Assembly (NCBI RefSeq): GCF_000715505.1
Contig: NZ_JHEH01000007.1
Coordinates: 111,796 to 175,795 of the forward strand
Direction: 5' to 3'
DNA length: 64,000 nucleotides
Source of the DNA: Thioclava dalianensis
Lineage (GTDB): Bacteria; Pseudomonadota; Alphaproteobacteria; Rhodobacterales; Rhodobacteraceae
The position numbers and the translations under genes were made by a program. Below, one piece after another: positions 1 to 8,672 of the stretch (positions are counted from its first letter, which is position 1; the number at the start of each line of letters is the position of its first letter). The notes below the pieces were generated by a model. It saw nothing but the letters and a program-made list of their open reading frames with translations. It was not told the origin of the DNA and made no database searches.

Positions 1-907
1 GATCGCGCATCAATTCGCCTGCCAGCGTGGTAAAATCGCCCGCCTGCGCCTGAGCCAGCCAGCGCTCGATCCGCTCGGCGGGCTGGAACGGGCGCAGCTT
101 GTCGATGACCGCAGTCAGCCGCGCAGGATCGGTGGTGATATCTCCATAGGCCCGCGCCAGATAGGCGGCGCGTTCAGAGAGCGGCGCGCGCAGGCGAATG
201 CGCGGCGCAGAGCGCACCGCAGCCCAGATCCCGCTGGGCAATTGCAGATCCCCGATCTTCGAGCTTTCCGCCTCCAACAGCACAGGCCGCGCCGGATCAA
301 GCGCCGCAATCGCGCGCACCAGCCGCGATTCGAAATCCTTTTGGCTCGATTGCCCCCCCGCCATCGCGCCAAACAGCGAGCCGCGATGATTGGCGAGCCC
401 TTCAAGGTCGATCACCTGCGCGCCCTGTGCCGCGGCTGCCTTGAGAATATCGGTCTTGGCCGTGCCAGTGTTGCCATCCAGCACGACGACCGGGCCGGGC
501 ATCGGCGCGCCACAAGCCTCGACCACCAGCTTGCGCCATGTTTTGTAGCCACCCTCGACCAGCTCTGCGCGCCAGCCAACCTGTCGCAGAATCGTCGCGA
601 ATGAGCCTGAGCGCTGCCCGCCCCGCCAGCAATAGACCAGCGGTCGCCAGCCTCCCGGCTTGTCGGCCAGCGCCTCGGTCAGATGGCGCGCCGAGTTCTG
701 CGCCACCAGCGCCGCCCCGATTTTGCGCGCATCAAACGAGGAGACCTGCTTGTAGATCGTGCCGACACGCGCGCGCTGATCATCATCGAGCACGGGAAGA
801 TTGATCGCCCCGGGAATATGATCCTCGGCGAATTCGGACGGGCTGCGCACATCGATGATGGTGTCGAAATCGAGACCGGCGACCTGCGCGACAGAGGTAA
901 ATTGCAT
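1..907 (-). CDS. mnmH: tRNA 2-selenouridine synthase, 3' end cut off by window edge
   Basis: Replaces sulfur by selenium in 2-thiouridine at the wobble position of certain tRNAs, via a geranylated intermediate in the known family. The reading frame stays open from ATG at 907 to the window edge (about 302 residues of a usual 350 or so). It begins with a rhodanese domain (residues 1-125) that includes IIDVRSPSEF and the catalytic-cysteine loop YCWRGGQRS. A P-loop segment GNTGTAKT follows near residue 150, with Ala where a Gly is usual in P-loops. The start codon overlaps the stop of the upstream L,D-transpeptidase gene by one base (TGATG), so the two are probably translationally coupled. No selenophosphate synthetase gene is visible here. 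Family identity is strong. Confidence 0.9.
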   Translation of the reverse strand, partial: MQFTSVAQVAGLDFDTIIDVRSPSEFAEDHIPGAINLPVLDDDQRARVGTIYKQVSSFDARKIGAALVAQNSARHLTEALADKPGGWRPLVYCWRGGQRSGSFATILRQVGWRAELVEGGYKTWRKLVVEACGAPMPGPVVVLDGNTGTAKTDILKAAAAQGAQVIDLEGLANHRGSLFGAMAGGQSSQKDFESRLVRAIAALDPARPVLLEAESSKIGDLQLPSGIWAAVRSAPRIRLRAPLSERAAYLARAYGDITTDPARLTAVIDKLRPFQPAERIERWLAQAQAGDFTTLAGELMRD

Positions 908-1485
908 CAATAGACCGTAACGGGCGTGCCGATCGGCACCTGATCGAACAGTGCGATGACATGATCATTGACCATGCGCAAGCAGCCGTTCGATACTGCA
1001 TGCCCAATCGAGCTGGGCTCGGTCGTGCCGTGGATGCGGATCGCAGTGTCACGGCCGTCCTGATACAGATAGAGCGCGCGGGCCCCCAGTGGATTGGTCG
1101 GGCCGCCCGGCATACCGTCCTTGTATTTGGCGTAATGCTCGGGGCTGCGCTCGATCATCTCGGGCGTCGGGGTCCAGCTCGGCCATTTGACCTTGCGCGC
1201 GACCACGGCCTTGCCGCGAAACACCAACTCCGACTTGCCAATAGCCACCCCGTAGCGCATCGCGACGCCCGGCGCGATCACATGATAGAGGAAGAACTTG
1301 TCAGACACGACAATGATCGAACCCACCGCCAGATCCGGCTTCACCCGGACTTGGCGCGGATAATATTGCGACCCAATTGGCCAAGACTTCGCCGGCGCGG
1401 TCTCAACGGGGGAGGTCTGCGCAAAGGACGGCAGGGCCGCAAAGGGGGTCGCTGCGAGCGACAAAAGAAAGGCGCGGCGATCCAT
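907..1485 (-). CDS. L,D-transpeptidase (YkuD domain), exported
   Basis: A periplasmic peptidoglycan cross-linking or lipoprotein-anchoring enzyme of 192 residues. The chosen ATG at 1485 follows an AGGAG ribosome site; a longer in-frame extension to 1629 lacks a signal sequence and is not favoured. The N-terminus MDRRAFLLSLAATPFAALPSFA has the twin-arginine pattern RRxFL and a hydrophobic core ending in an Ala-x-Ala type cleavage site, so Tat export is likely. The YkuD catalytic region shows HGT followed by SIGHAVSNGCLRM, with the expected His, Ser, Cys and Arg. It is coupled to mnmH by a one-base overlap, although no functional link between them is obvious. Confidence 0.9.
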   Translation of the reverse strand: MDRRAFLLSLAATPFAALPSFAQTSPVETAPAKSWPIGSQYYPRQVRVKPDLAVGSIIVVSDKFFLYHVIAPGVAMRYGVAIGKSELVFRGKAVVARKVKWPSWTPTPEMIERSPEHYAKYKDGMPGGPTNPLGARALYLYQDGRDTAIRIHGTTEPSSIGHAVSNGCLRMVNDHVIALFDQVPIGTPVTVY

Positions 1486-1697
1486 CGGGATCCTCCTGAG
1501 GTTTCGCAAAGCGATGCGATGCGGTTCGAAATCAACCTGAAGGCTATCAAAGCCGCACCAAGCTCTCAAGTTTTCAAGCCTTTGAGCTGCAATAAGACCG
1601 CAAGCGTGGCGCAATCGCCCCTGCCCCACTTGCGACGCCGTGGCGCGCCTTGACCCGCGCTGCGCCGCGACCCAATTAAGGGGAAGGAGCGCTCGGC

Positions 1698-4133
1698 ATG
1701 CAAAAAACGACCTTCACCATCGACGCAATGCATTGCGGTGCCTGCACGGGCCGGGTGGAGCGTGCGCTTCTGGCCCAGCCGGGTGTGAGTTCGGCCAGCG
1801 CCAATCTGATGGCGCGCACCGCGAGCGTGGAATATGAGGCCCCCGCCGATCCCGCGAATCTGAGCGCGGCGCTCAGCGAGGCGGGCTATCCGCCCTCAGA
1901 CAGCTCGATCCAGCTCGATATCGACGGGATGACCTGCGCGAGCTGCGCAGGCCGGGTCGAGCGCGCGCTGACCGCCCTGCCCGGCGTCAGCGGAGCCCAC
2001 GTCAATCTTGCCACGAACAGCGCAAGGGTCGATTTCGCCCAAGGCGTGCTTGACCCTGAGGATCTCACCCGCGCGGTCGCGGAGGCGGGCTACAGGGCCA
2101 CGCCGCGCCGCGAGGATGCAAGCGCGCCCTCTGCCGCCGAGCGTCAGGCCCAAGAGGGCCAAGCGCTCAAGCGGAATTTCCTGACCGCCTTGATCCTGAC
2201 CCTGCCGGTCTTTGTGCTGGCGATGGGCAGCCATATGATCCCCGGCATGCATCACCTGATCGCCGCGACGATTGGAGAGCGCACAAGCTGGGTCATTCAG
2301 GGCGCGTTGACCGCGCTGGTGCTGGCCTTCCCGGGCCGGATCTTCCTGCGCATCGGCATCCCGGCGCTGCTCCGGGGCGCGCCCGAGATGAACTCGCTCG
2401 TGGCTCTGGGCTCGCTTGCGGCATTCGCCTTCTCGACCGTCGTGACGCTTGCGCCATCTCTGATCCCGGCCTCGGCCCGCGGGGTCTATTTCGAGGCCGC
2501 CGCCACAATCGTCACGCTGATCTTGCTGGGCCGCTGGCTTGAGGCGCGTGCCAAGGGCCGCGCGGGCGAGGCGATCTCGCGGCTGATCGGCCTGCAACCC
2601 GACACCGCGCGGGTCCAGACCGAAACCGGCATCGAGGAGCGCCCAATCGCAGAGCTGCGCGCAGGCGATGTGCTGCTGCTCAGCCCCGGCGAGCGAGTGG
2701 CACTGGACGGGGTGGTCTGCGAGGGCCAAGGCCATGTCGATGAGAGCATGCTGACGGGCGAGCCGGTCCCGGTCGAGAAAACCGAGGGCAGCCCGATCAC
2801 CGGCGGCACTGTCAATGGCAGCTCCGCGCTGAGCTACCGGGTCACTGCAACCGGCGGCGATACCGTGCTGGCCCGGATCATCTCGATGGTCGAGGACGCA
2901 CAGGGCGCGAAACTGCCCGTGCAGGGGCTTGTCGACAAGGTGACGCGCGTGTTCGTACCCATCGTGATGGCTCTGTCTGTGGTGACCTTCGCCATCTGGA
3001 TGCTTGCAGGCGAGGGCTTCACGCCAGCCTTTGTGGCGGCGGTCTCGGTGATGATCATCGCCTGCCCCTGCGCAATGGGGCTGGCCACGCCGGTCTCGAT
3101 CCTCGTGGGGACCGGGCGCGGCGCCGAGCTGGGCTTGCTGTTCCGGCGCGGCGATGCGTTGCAGCGGCTGGCCGAAGTCAAGGTGATCGGTTTTGACAAG
3201 ACCGGCACGCTGACCCAAGGCACCCCCGCGCTGACCGATCTCTACCCGTTATCGGATCTCTCCGAGAACGAGATTCTGGCGCTGGCGGCAGGTGCCGAGG
3301 CGCGATCGGAGCACCCGCTGGCCCGCGCGATCCTGAGCGAAGCTGAGGCCCGGGACATCGCCCATGCGCCGGTCAAGCGGGTCAAGGCGCTCTCGGGGCG
3401 CGGGCTGCGCGCGCAATCCGAACAGGGGCTGCTCTGGCTGGGCAATGCCCGTGCCATGCAAGAGGCTGGCGTCGATATCTCGGCCCATAGCGCGCGCGCG
3501 GCCGCGCTGGCCGAACAGGGGCGCACCCCGGTCTGGATGGCGCTGGATGACCGGCCCGTGGCGCTGATGGCGCTGTCCGATCCGATCAAGCCCGAGGCAC
3601 GCGCCGCGATCCGCGCCTTGCACGCAGCCGGGGTCGAGGTCGCAATGATCACTGGCGACACAAAAGCCACCGCGCAGGCGGTCGCGCGCGCGCTGGGGAT
3701 CGATCACGTTCAGGCCGAGGTTCTGCCCGATGGCAAGCGCGACGCGGTCGAGACACTGCGCGCGAAGGGCCCGGTCGGGTTCGTGGGCGACGGGATCAAT
3801 GACGCACCCGCCCTTGCCGCAGCCGATGTCGGTCTGGCGATCGGCTCGGGCACCGACGTGGCCATTGAGGCCGCCGAGGTCGTGCTGATGGGCGGCGATC
3901 CGACAGGCGTTGTGCGCGCGCTGCAGCTGTCGCGCGCGGTGATGCGCAATATCCGGGAAAACCTGTTCTGGGCCTTTGCCTATAACGTGGTGCTGATCCC
4001 GGTGGCGATGGGGCTGCTCGTGCCGTTTGGCGGGCCGGGGCTGTCACCGATGCTGGCCGCCGCTGCGATGGCGTTCTCCTCGGTCTTCGTGGTGAGCAAT
4101 GCGCTGCGCCTGCGCCGGGCGGCGCGCGGATAG
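1698..4133 (+). CDS. copA: Cu(+)-exporting P1B-type ATPase
   Basis: An inner-membrane pump that exports cytoplasmic Cu(I). The protein has 811 residues. Two N-terminal heavy-metal-associated domains carry CxxC motifs: HCGAC at residues 12-16 and MTCASC ending at residue 83. Membrane helices follow, then the actuator loop with TGEP, the intramembrane metal site CPC near residue 455, the phosphorylation motif DKTGTLT near 500, an SEHPLA nucleotide-site motif and GDGINDAP near 697. AGGAG lies 9 bases before the ATG. This is the copper-tolerance type (CopA1-like). The separate homologue at 19518-21743 sits in the ccoGHIS cluster and serves oxidase assembly. No CueR gene is adjacent. Confidence 0.95.
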   Translation: MQKTTFTIDAMHCGACTGRVERALLAQPGVSSASANLMARTASVEYEAPADPANLSAALSEAGYPPSDSSIQLDIDGMTCASCAGRVERALTALPGVSGAHVNLATNSARVDFAQGVLDPEDLTRAVAEAGYRATPRREDASAPSAAERQAQEGQALKRNFLTALILTLPVFVLAMGSHMIPGMHHLIAATIGERTSWVIQGALTALVLAFPGRIFLRIGIPALLRGAPEMNSLVALGSLAAFAFSTVVTLAPSLIPASARGVYFEAAATIVTLILLGRWLEARAKGRAGEAISRLIGLQPDTARVQTETGIEERPIAELRAGDVLLLSPGERVALDGVVCEGQGHVDESMLTGEPVPVEKTEGSPITGGTVNGSSALSYRVTATGGDTVLARIISMVEDAQGAKLPVQGLVDKVTRVFVPIVMALSVVTFAIWMLAGEGFTPAFVAAVSVMIIACPCAMGLATPVSILVGTGRGAELGLLFRRGDALQRLAEVKVIGFDKTGTLTQGTPALTDLYPLSDLSENEILALAAGAEARSEHPLARAILSEAEARDIAHAPVKRVKALSGRGLRAQSEQGLLWLGNARAMQEAGVDISAHSARAAALAEQGRTPVWMALDDRPVALMALSDPIKPEARAAIRALHAAGVEVAMITGDTKATAQAVARALGIDHVQAEVLPDGKRDAVETLRAKGPVGFVGDGINDAPALAAADVGLAIGSGTDVAIEAAEVVLMGGDPTGVVRALQLSRAVMRNIRENLFWAFAYNVVLIPVAMGLLVPFGGPGLSPMLAAAAMAFSSVFVVSNALRLRRAARG

Positions 4134-4220
4134 GCGGCGCTCTGCCGATGGCCGATCACGCCTCTTCCCCTTTCGATAGAACTCGGGCTTTGGTGGGAAA
4201 GTTCACCCGGAGCCCTGCCT

Positions 4221-4682
4221 ATGATGCATCGCCGCCTGTTCCTGTTGTCCTGTGCCAGCCTGGCGGCTTGCGGTGGCACGCCCCACCCGCAGCTCAAGCC
4301 GGATTACAATCCGCCACTGCATCGCAATGAGACGCCGAAGATCCGCGCGCTGATCAACCACTATTCCGATCACTACAAAGTCCCGCGCACCCTCACGCAT
4401 CGCGTCATCCAGCGCGAGAGCCACTACCGCGCCAATGCCCGCAACGGCCCCTATTACGGGCTGATGCAGATCCTGCCGCAGACCGCGCGCGGCATGGGGT
4501 TTCGTGGCAAGCCGGGCGATTTGCTCGATCCCGAAACCAACCTGAAATACGCAATCAAATATCTGCGCGGCGCGTGGCTGGTTTCGGACGGCTCTCAGGA
4601 CCGCGCGGTCTCATGGTATGCGCGCGGCTATTACTACGAGGCCAAGCGGCGCGGCCTGCTCAAGACAATCCGCCAGCCCTGA
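4221..4682 (+). CDS. Lytic transglycosylase-like lipoprotein (SLT domain)
   Basis: A probable outer-membrane or periplasmic murein hydrolase of 153 residues. A lipobox LAAC at residues 15-18 follows a short hydrophobic signal, which predicts lipid attachment. The SLT fold is visible from about residue 45 to the end, with the catalytic Glu in VIQRESHY and the conserved YYGLMQILPQTA segment. A second ATG lies one codon downstream at 4224. It is convergent with the ABC permease gene at 4708 and separated from it by 25 bases. It is shorter than full-length transglycosylases and consists of little more than the catalytic domain, as is common for small SLT lipoproteins. Confidence 0.85.
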   Translation: MMHRRLFLLSCASLAACGGTPHPQLKPDYNPPLHRNETPKIRALINHYSDHYKVPRTLTHRVIQRESHYRANARNGPYYGLMQILPQTARGMGFRGKPGDLLDPETNLKYAIKYLRGAWLVSDGSQDRAVSWYARGYYYEAKRRGLLKTIRQP

Positions 4683-4707
4683 GGCTCACACCACGCGGCT
4701 GCGCGCC

Positions 4708-7227
4708 TTATTCAGAGCCGCGCAATTCCCCCGCCGGACGCCGCGAGAGCGGGCGCCATGCAAAGATCAGCCCCGCGCCAAGCGTGGCGATCACGCCGCC
4801 CGCCACGATGAGGAAGGCAGGCCACGGCGCGAAGTGGAAAGGCGCGCCCATCACCAGATCGACCACCGCCCAGCCCGCAAGCCCGCCAAACAGCACCGCC
4901 ACCAGACCTGCCGCCGCCCCCATCAACGCGGAGCGCAGCGCAAAGCTCAGCAAAATGGTGCCGCGCGTGGCGCCCAGCGTCTTGAGCATCGCCGCCTCCC
5001 AGGCCCGCGCGCGCTCGCCTGCCGCCGCAGCGCCGATCAGCACGACGAAGCCCGTCAGCAAGGTGACCGAGGCCGCAAGCGAGGTCGCCCGTGCAATTGC
5101 TCCCAGCGCATCGGTCACCCGCTCAATCGCGTCGCGCACCCGGATCGCTGTGATATTGGGAAAGGCCTTGGCCAGATCGCGCATCACCGCCGCCTCGGCC
5201 TTGGGCGGGGCGTAGATCGTGGCGAGCCATGTATGCGGCGCGCCTTGCAGGGCTGCCGGATCGAGGGTCAGGACAAAGCCGATCCCGCCGGTCGAGAAAT
5301 CGACATCGCGGAACGAGGTGACCTTGGCCGTGATATCGCGCCCAAGGATGTTGACGGTGATATTATCGCCCAGCTTGAGCCCGATCTCCTCCGCCTCCTT
5401 GGCCGAGAAGCTCGCAAGCGGCGGACCGTCATAATTCTTTGGCCACCACTTGCCCGCTGTCAGCTTCTCGCGCGGCACATCGCTATAGGTCACGCCGCGA
5501 TCCCCGCGCAGCACCCAATGCTCGCCTGCGACCTTGCGTGCGTTTTGACCGTTGATCTGCGTGATCACGCCGCGCAGCATCGGCACGGCCTCGACCTTGG
5601 TGACTTCGGGCATCTTGGCCAGAAGTGCTTTGAACGGGTCGATCTGGTCGGGCTGGATGTCGATCACGAAATAGGCCGGTGCGCGCTTGGGAAGATCCTG
5701 ATCGATGGCACTGCGCAGACCGGAATCGACCTGACCGACGGCTGCCAGAACCGACAGACCAAGCCCCAGCGACAAGATCACCGAGCGCGCCTCGGACCGC
5801 GGCCCGCCGATGGCGGCCAGCGCTGCGCGCAAGGCAGGTCTGCCGCGTGCCAGATGCTGGCCCGCACGCGCCGCGCGCCGAATGCCCCACGCCGCCGCAC
5901 TCAGGATCAACAGCGCAAGCGCGATGCCCCCGAGACTTGCAAGCGTCAGGCCCCAAAGCCCCGAAAACCATGCCGAGACCACGACCAGCACCACCAGCAA
6001 GACGCCGGTGATCGCGACGGTGGGCCATGGCGGGAAGCGCCGCCCGTCGCCGATATCGCGATAGAGCGAGGCCGCGCGCATCGCCGCCATACGCGAGAGC
6101 GGCCAGAGCGCGAAAATTGCAGCGATCAGCGCGCCGTAAAGGGCCGCCTCGCCCAAAGGCCCGGGCGTGACCCGGATCGCGACGGGGATCGGGAGCGCGT
6201 TCTCGATCAGGCTGGATGCGGCAAGGACCAGCCCCACCCCCAAGCCCAGCCCCGCGAGGATACCGATAGCCCCAAGCGCTATAAGCTGGATCAGGAAGGC
6301 CGCGCGGATCGTGGCGCCAGTTGCCCCCAGCGCGCGCAGCGTGGCGATGGTGCCCGCCTTGCGCTCGACCCAAGAGGCGACGGTGGCCGAGATGCCGACC
6401 CCGCCCACAGCCAGCCCTGCGAGCCCCACAAGCACCAGAAACGAGCCCAGCCGGTCCACGAAGCGCTGCGCCCCCGGAGCCGCGCGCCTGCGGTCCGACC
6501 AGCGCATCCCCGCATCGGCAAAGCGGCTTTCGGCCTGACGGTGCAGCGTCGCCAGATCGGTGCCGGGCGGCAGGCTCACGCGGTATTCGGTCTCAAAAAG
6601 CGATCCCGGCGCCAGCAGCGACGTGCCCTGAATTGCCGAAAGCGCCACGATTGAGGGCGGCCCCAGCGCAAATCCCGTGCCGGTGCTGTCGGGCACACGC
6701 TTGATCTCGGCCATCATCACAAAGCTCTGGCCGCCCAGTTCCACCCGGTCGCCCGGCTTGACGCCCAGCCGGTTGGCAAGGATCGGATCAAGGAAGATAC
6801 CGGGCGTGCCGCCCTCCCCTTTGAGCGCGTCCACACCGACCGGGGGATCGAGCTGCAATTTCCCGGTCAACGGATAGGCCCCGTCCACCGCCTTGACCTG
6901 CGTGAGCGCGCGGTCGGCGGCATCCGTGCCCGTGCTCAGCATCGAGCGGAACTCGATCACCTCGGAGAGCGCGCTTGAATGGGATTTGATCCAGTCGAGC
7001 TCGCCCGGCGTGGCGCGGCGATAGGTGAATTCATATTGCGCATCGCCGCCCAGCAGCACCGCGCCCTGATCGCTGAGCGCAGAGGTGATCGCGCCGCGCA
7101 CCAGCCCCACGGCAGCAATCGCCGCGACGCCCAGCATCAGACAAAGCAGCATGACCCAAAAGCCGCGCAAGCCGGCACGCAGCTCGCGCCGGGCAATGGT
7201 CAGGGCGAGCCCGATGGCGGGCCTCAT
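4708..7227 (-). CDS. FtsX-like ABC transporter permease (YbbP family)
   Basis: An 839-residue inner-membrane protein with an N-terminal transmembrane helix, a large periplasmic region, and two repeats of the FtsX/MacB-type permease core (hydrophobic blocks near residues 240-360 and 690-835), plus a central helix block near 385-450. The ATG at 7227 overlaps the stop of the ATPase gene (ATGA), so the two are cotranslated. Together with the divergent esterase gene this reproduces the order of the E. coli tesA-ybbA-ybbP block. Its substrate is not established; membrane lipids or lipoproteins are suspected from its relatives. An in-frame extension to 7251 overlaps the ATPase gene further and is less likely. 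Confidence 0.88.
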   Translation of the reverse strand: MRPAIGLALTIARRELRAGLRGFWVMLLCLMLGVAAIAAVGLVRGAITSALSDQGAVLLGGDAQYEFTYRRATPGELDWIKSHSSALSEVIEFRSMLSTGTDAADRALTQVKAVDGAYPLTGKLQLDPPVGVDALKGEGGTPGIFLDPILANRLGVKPGDRVELGGQSFVMMAEIKRVPDSTGTGFALGPPSIVALSAIQGTSLLAPGSLFETEYRVSLPPGTDLATLHRQAESRFADAGMRWSDRRRAAPGAQRFVDRLGSFLVLVGLAGLAVGGVGISATVASWVERKAGTIATLRALGATGATIRAAFLIQLIALGAIGILAGLGLGVGLVLAASSLIENALPIPVAIRVTPGPLGEAALYGALIAAIFALWPLSRMAAMRAASLYRDIGDGRRFPPWPTVAITGVLLVVLVVVSAWFSGLWGLTLASLGGIALALLILSAAAWGIRRAARAGQHLARGRPALRAALAAIGGPRSEARSVILSLGLGLSVLAAVGQVDSGLRSAIDQDLPKRAPAYFVIDIQPDQIDPFKALLAKMPEVTKVEAVPMLRGVITQINGQNARKVAGEHWVLRGDRGVTYSDVPREKLTAGKWWPKNYDGPPLASFSAKEAEEIGLKLGDNITVNILGRDITAKVTSFRDVDFSTGGIGFVLTLDPAALQGAPHTWLATIYAPPKAEAAVMRDLAKAFPNITAIRVRDAIERVTDALGAIARATSLAASVTLLTGFVVLIGAAAAGERARAWEAAMLKTLGATRGTILLSFALRSALMGAAAGLVAVLFGGLAGWAVVDLVMGAPFHFAPWPAFLIVAGGVIATLGAGLIFAWRPLSRRPAGELRGSE

Positions 7228-7907
7228 GCGGAGACGCTCTCGAGCACACACCCGTCGCGCAGCTCAACGATCCGGTCGCAGCGCGCCGCCAGTTCCGGGG
7301 CGTGGGTCACCAGAACCAGCGTCGCCCCATGGCGCTCTTGCAGGCCAAACAGCATCTCGATGATGCCCGCCCCGGTCTTGGTATCGAGATTGCCCGTGGG
7401 TTCATCGGCCAGAAGGATCGCCGGGCGTGGGGCGACCGCACGGGCCAGTGCCACGCGTTGCTGCTCGCCGCCCGACATCTGCGAGGGGTAATGCGTCCCG
7501 CGATGGCCCAGCCCGACCGCTGCAAGTTCCTCGGCGGCCCGGTCGAACGCATCGGGCACGCCCGCGATTTCAAGCGGCATCGCGACATTTTCCAGCGCGG
7601 TCATCGTCGGGATGAGGTGGAAGCTTTGGAACACCACCCCCATATTACCACGACGGAAGCGGGCCAGATCATCTTCGGACATTGCCGAGAGATCGTGTCC
7701 CAAAGCCGAAACCAACCCCGAGGTGGCGCGTTCAAGCCCGCCCATCAACATCAGGAGCGACGATTTGCCCGATCCCGACGGCCCCGTGAGCCCCACACTT
7801 TCGCCCCGCGCGACCTCGACAGTGATCCCGCGCAGGATCTCAACCGGCCCGGCATTGCCCGCCAAAGCGAGTTTGGCATCTTTGAGCGCGAGGATCGGGT
7901 CGGTCAT
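7224..7907 (-). CDS. ABC transporter ATP-binding protein (YbbA/LolD type)
   Basis: A 227-residue cytoplasmic ATPase that partners the downstream FtsX-like permease. It shows Walker A GPSGSGKSS, the signature MSGGEQQR, Walker B ILLADEPTGNLD and a switch histidine in LVTHAPE. ILLADEPTGNLD is typical of the LolD/MacB/FtsE group. The start chosen is ATG 7907; the longer frame to 8054 runs through the divergent esterase gene and has no homologous look. The start lies within a CATG that also forms the start of the divergent tesA-like gene, so each promoter must lie inside the other gene or the esterase start is misjudged. Confidence 0.92.
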   Translation of the reverse strand: MTDPILALKDAKLALAGNAGPVEILRGITVEVARGESVGLTGPSGSGKSSLLMLMGGLERATSGLVSALGHDLSAMSEDDLARFRRGNMGVVFQSFHLIPTMTALENVAMPLEIAGVPDAFDRAAEELAAVGLGHRGTHYPSQMSGGEQQRVALARAVAPRPAILLADEPTGNLDTKTGAGIIEMLFGLQERHGATLVLVTHAPELAARCDRIVELRDGCVLESVSA

Positions 7908-8610
7908 GGGCACCTGTCTTTCTTTTGCTTCAAAGGGATATGGGCCGGATGGCGCGTGGCGCAAGCGTCTGGGGGCCGGAATTCTGATCTCTGCCCTTTT
8001 CGCGCTGCCGGTTGCAGCCCAAACCAAGATCCTCGCGCTGGGGGATTCGCTCACCCAAGGCTATGGGCTAGCCAACCCCGAAGACGGGCTTGTCCCGCAG
8101 CTTCAGGACTGGCTGCATGCGCATGGGGCGCGCGATGTCACAGTGGTGAATGGCGGGGTGTCGGGCGACACGACCGCAGGCGGCAAATCGCGGCTCGATT
8201 GGCTTTTGACGCCTGACACGGATGCGGTGATCGTGGCGCTCGGCGGCAATGATCTGCTGCGCGGCCTTTCCCCGTCCGAGGCGCGCGCCAATCTCGATGC
8301 GATCCTGTCAGATTTGCAGGCCAAGCATATTCCCGCGCTGCTAGCGGGCGTGCCTGCGCCGGGCAATTACGGGGCCGCGTATAAGCGCGATTTCGATGCG
8401 ATCTACCCCGATCTGGCCAAGAAATACGATGCGGTTCTGGTGCCCGATCTGCTCGCACCGCTGGCCGCCGAGACGCCCGAGGCGCGCGATGCGCAAAAGC
8501 TGATGCAAAGCGACAATCTGCATCCCGCGCCGGCGGGGGTGAAAAAGGTGGTCGCAGCGCTTGGGCCAAAGGTGCTTGAGTTGCTGGCGAAGGTGAAACC
8601 CGGCAGCTAG
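7906..8610 (+). CDS. tesA: Periplasmic GDSL arylesterase / lysophospholipase (TesA-like)
   Basis: A secreted SGNH-fold hydrolase acting on thioesters, lysophospholipids or aryl esters. GDSL block I (LALGDSLTQGYG) lies near residue 45, block III GGNDLLRG follows, and the catalytic Asp-His pair is in DNLHPAP near the C-terminus. A hydrophobic signal segment (ILISALFALPVAAQ) precedes the mature domain. The start is uncertain: ATG 7906 is the only in-frame ATG near the signal peptide, but it overlaps the divergent ATPase start and gives a long polar n-region of about 22 residues. The neighbouring ybbA-ybbP pair is conserved in other proteobacteria. Confidence 0.85.
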   Translation: MGTCLSFASKGYGPDGAWRKRLGAGILISALFALPVAAQTKILALGDSLTQGYGLANPEDGLVPQLQDWLHAHGARDVTVVNGGVSGDTTAGGKSRLDWLLTPDTDAVIVALGGNDLLRGLSPSEARANLDAILSDLQAKHIPALLAGVPAPGNYGAAYKRDFDAIYPDLAKKYDAVLVPDLLAPLAAETPEARDAQKLMQSDNLHPAPAGVKKVVAALGPKVLELLAKVKPGS

Positions 8611-8630
8611 GGGCGCTTTTGGGCTGACCG

Positions 8631-8671
8631 GGGGAGCCTCCGGCGGGGATATTTAGATCAAAAGAAAGAGG
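8631..8671. repeat. Rhodobacterales-type intergenic GC-rich repeat
   Basis: Between the esterase and MFS genes lies a GC-rich block, GCCTCCGGCGGGGATATTT, followed by a purine-rich tail (ATCAAAAGAAAGAGG). I recognise this composite from memory as a short repeat found at gene ends in many Rhodobacterales genomes. Only one copy is present in this window, so repetition cannot be shown here. CCTCCGGCGG might form a small stem. Confidence 0.45.
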
Positions 8672-8672
8672 C

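Noticed and set aside
1650..1685. TTGACC followed 19 bases later by ATTAAG before copA, resembling a CueR-type long-spacer promoter
   Set aside because: The predicted transcription start would fall on or after the ribosome site (AAGGAG at 1683-1688), and there is no convincing CueR dyad between the boxes.
4618..6654. Long open frame (about 678 codons) on the plus strand inside the ABC permease gene
   Set aside because: Arg/Gln-rich antisense frame; the minus-strand permease is well supported.
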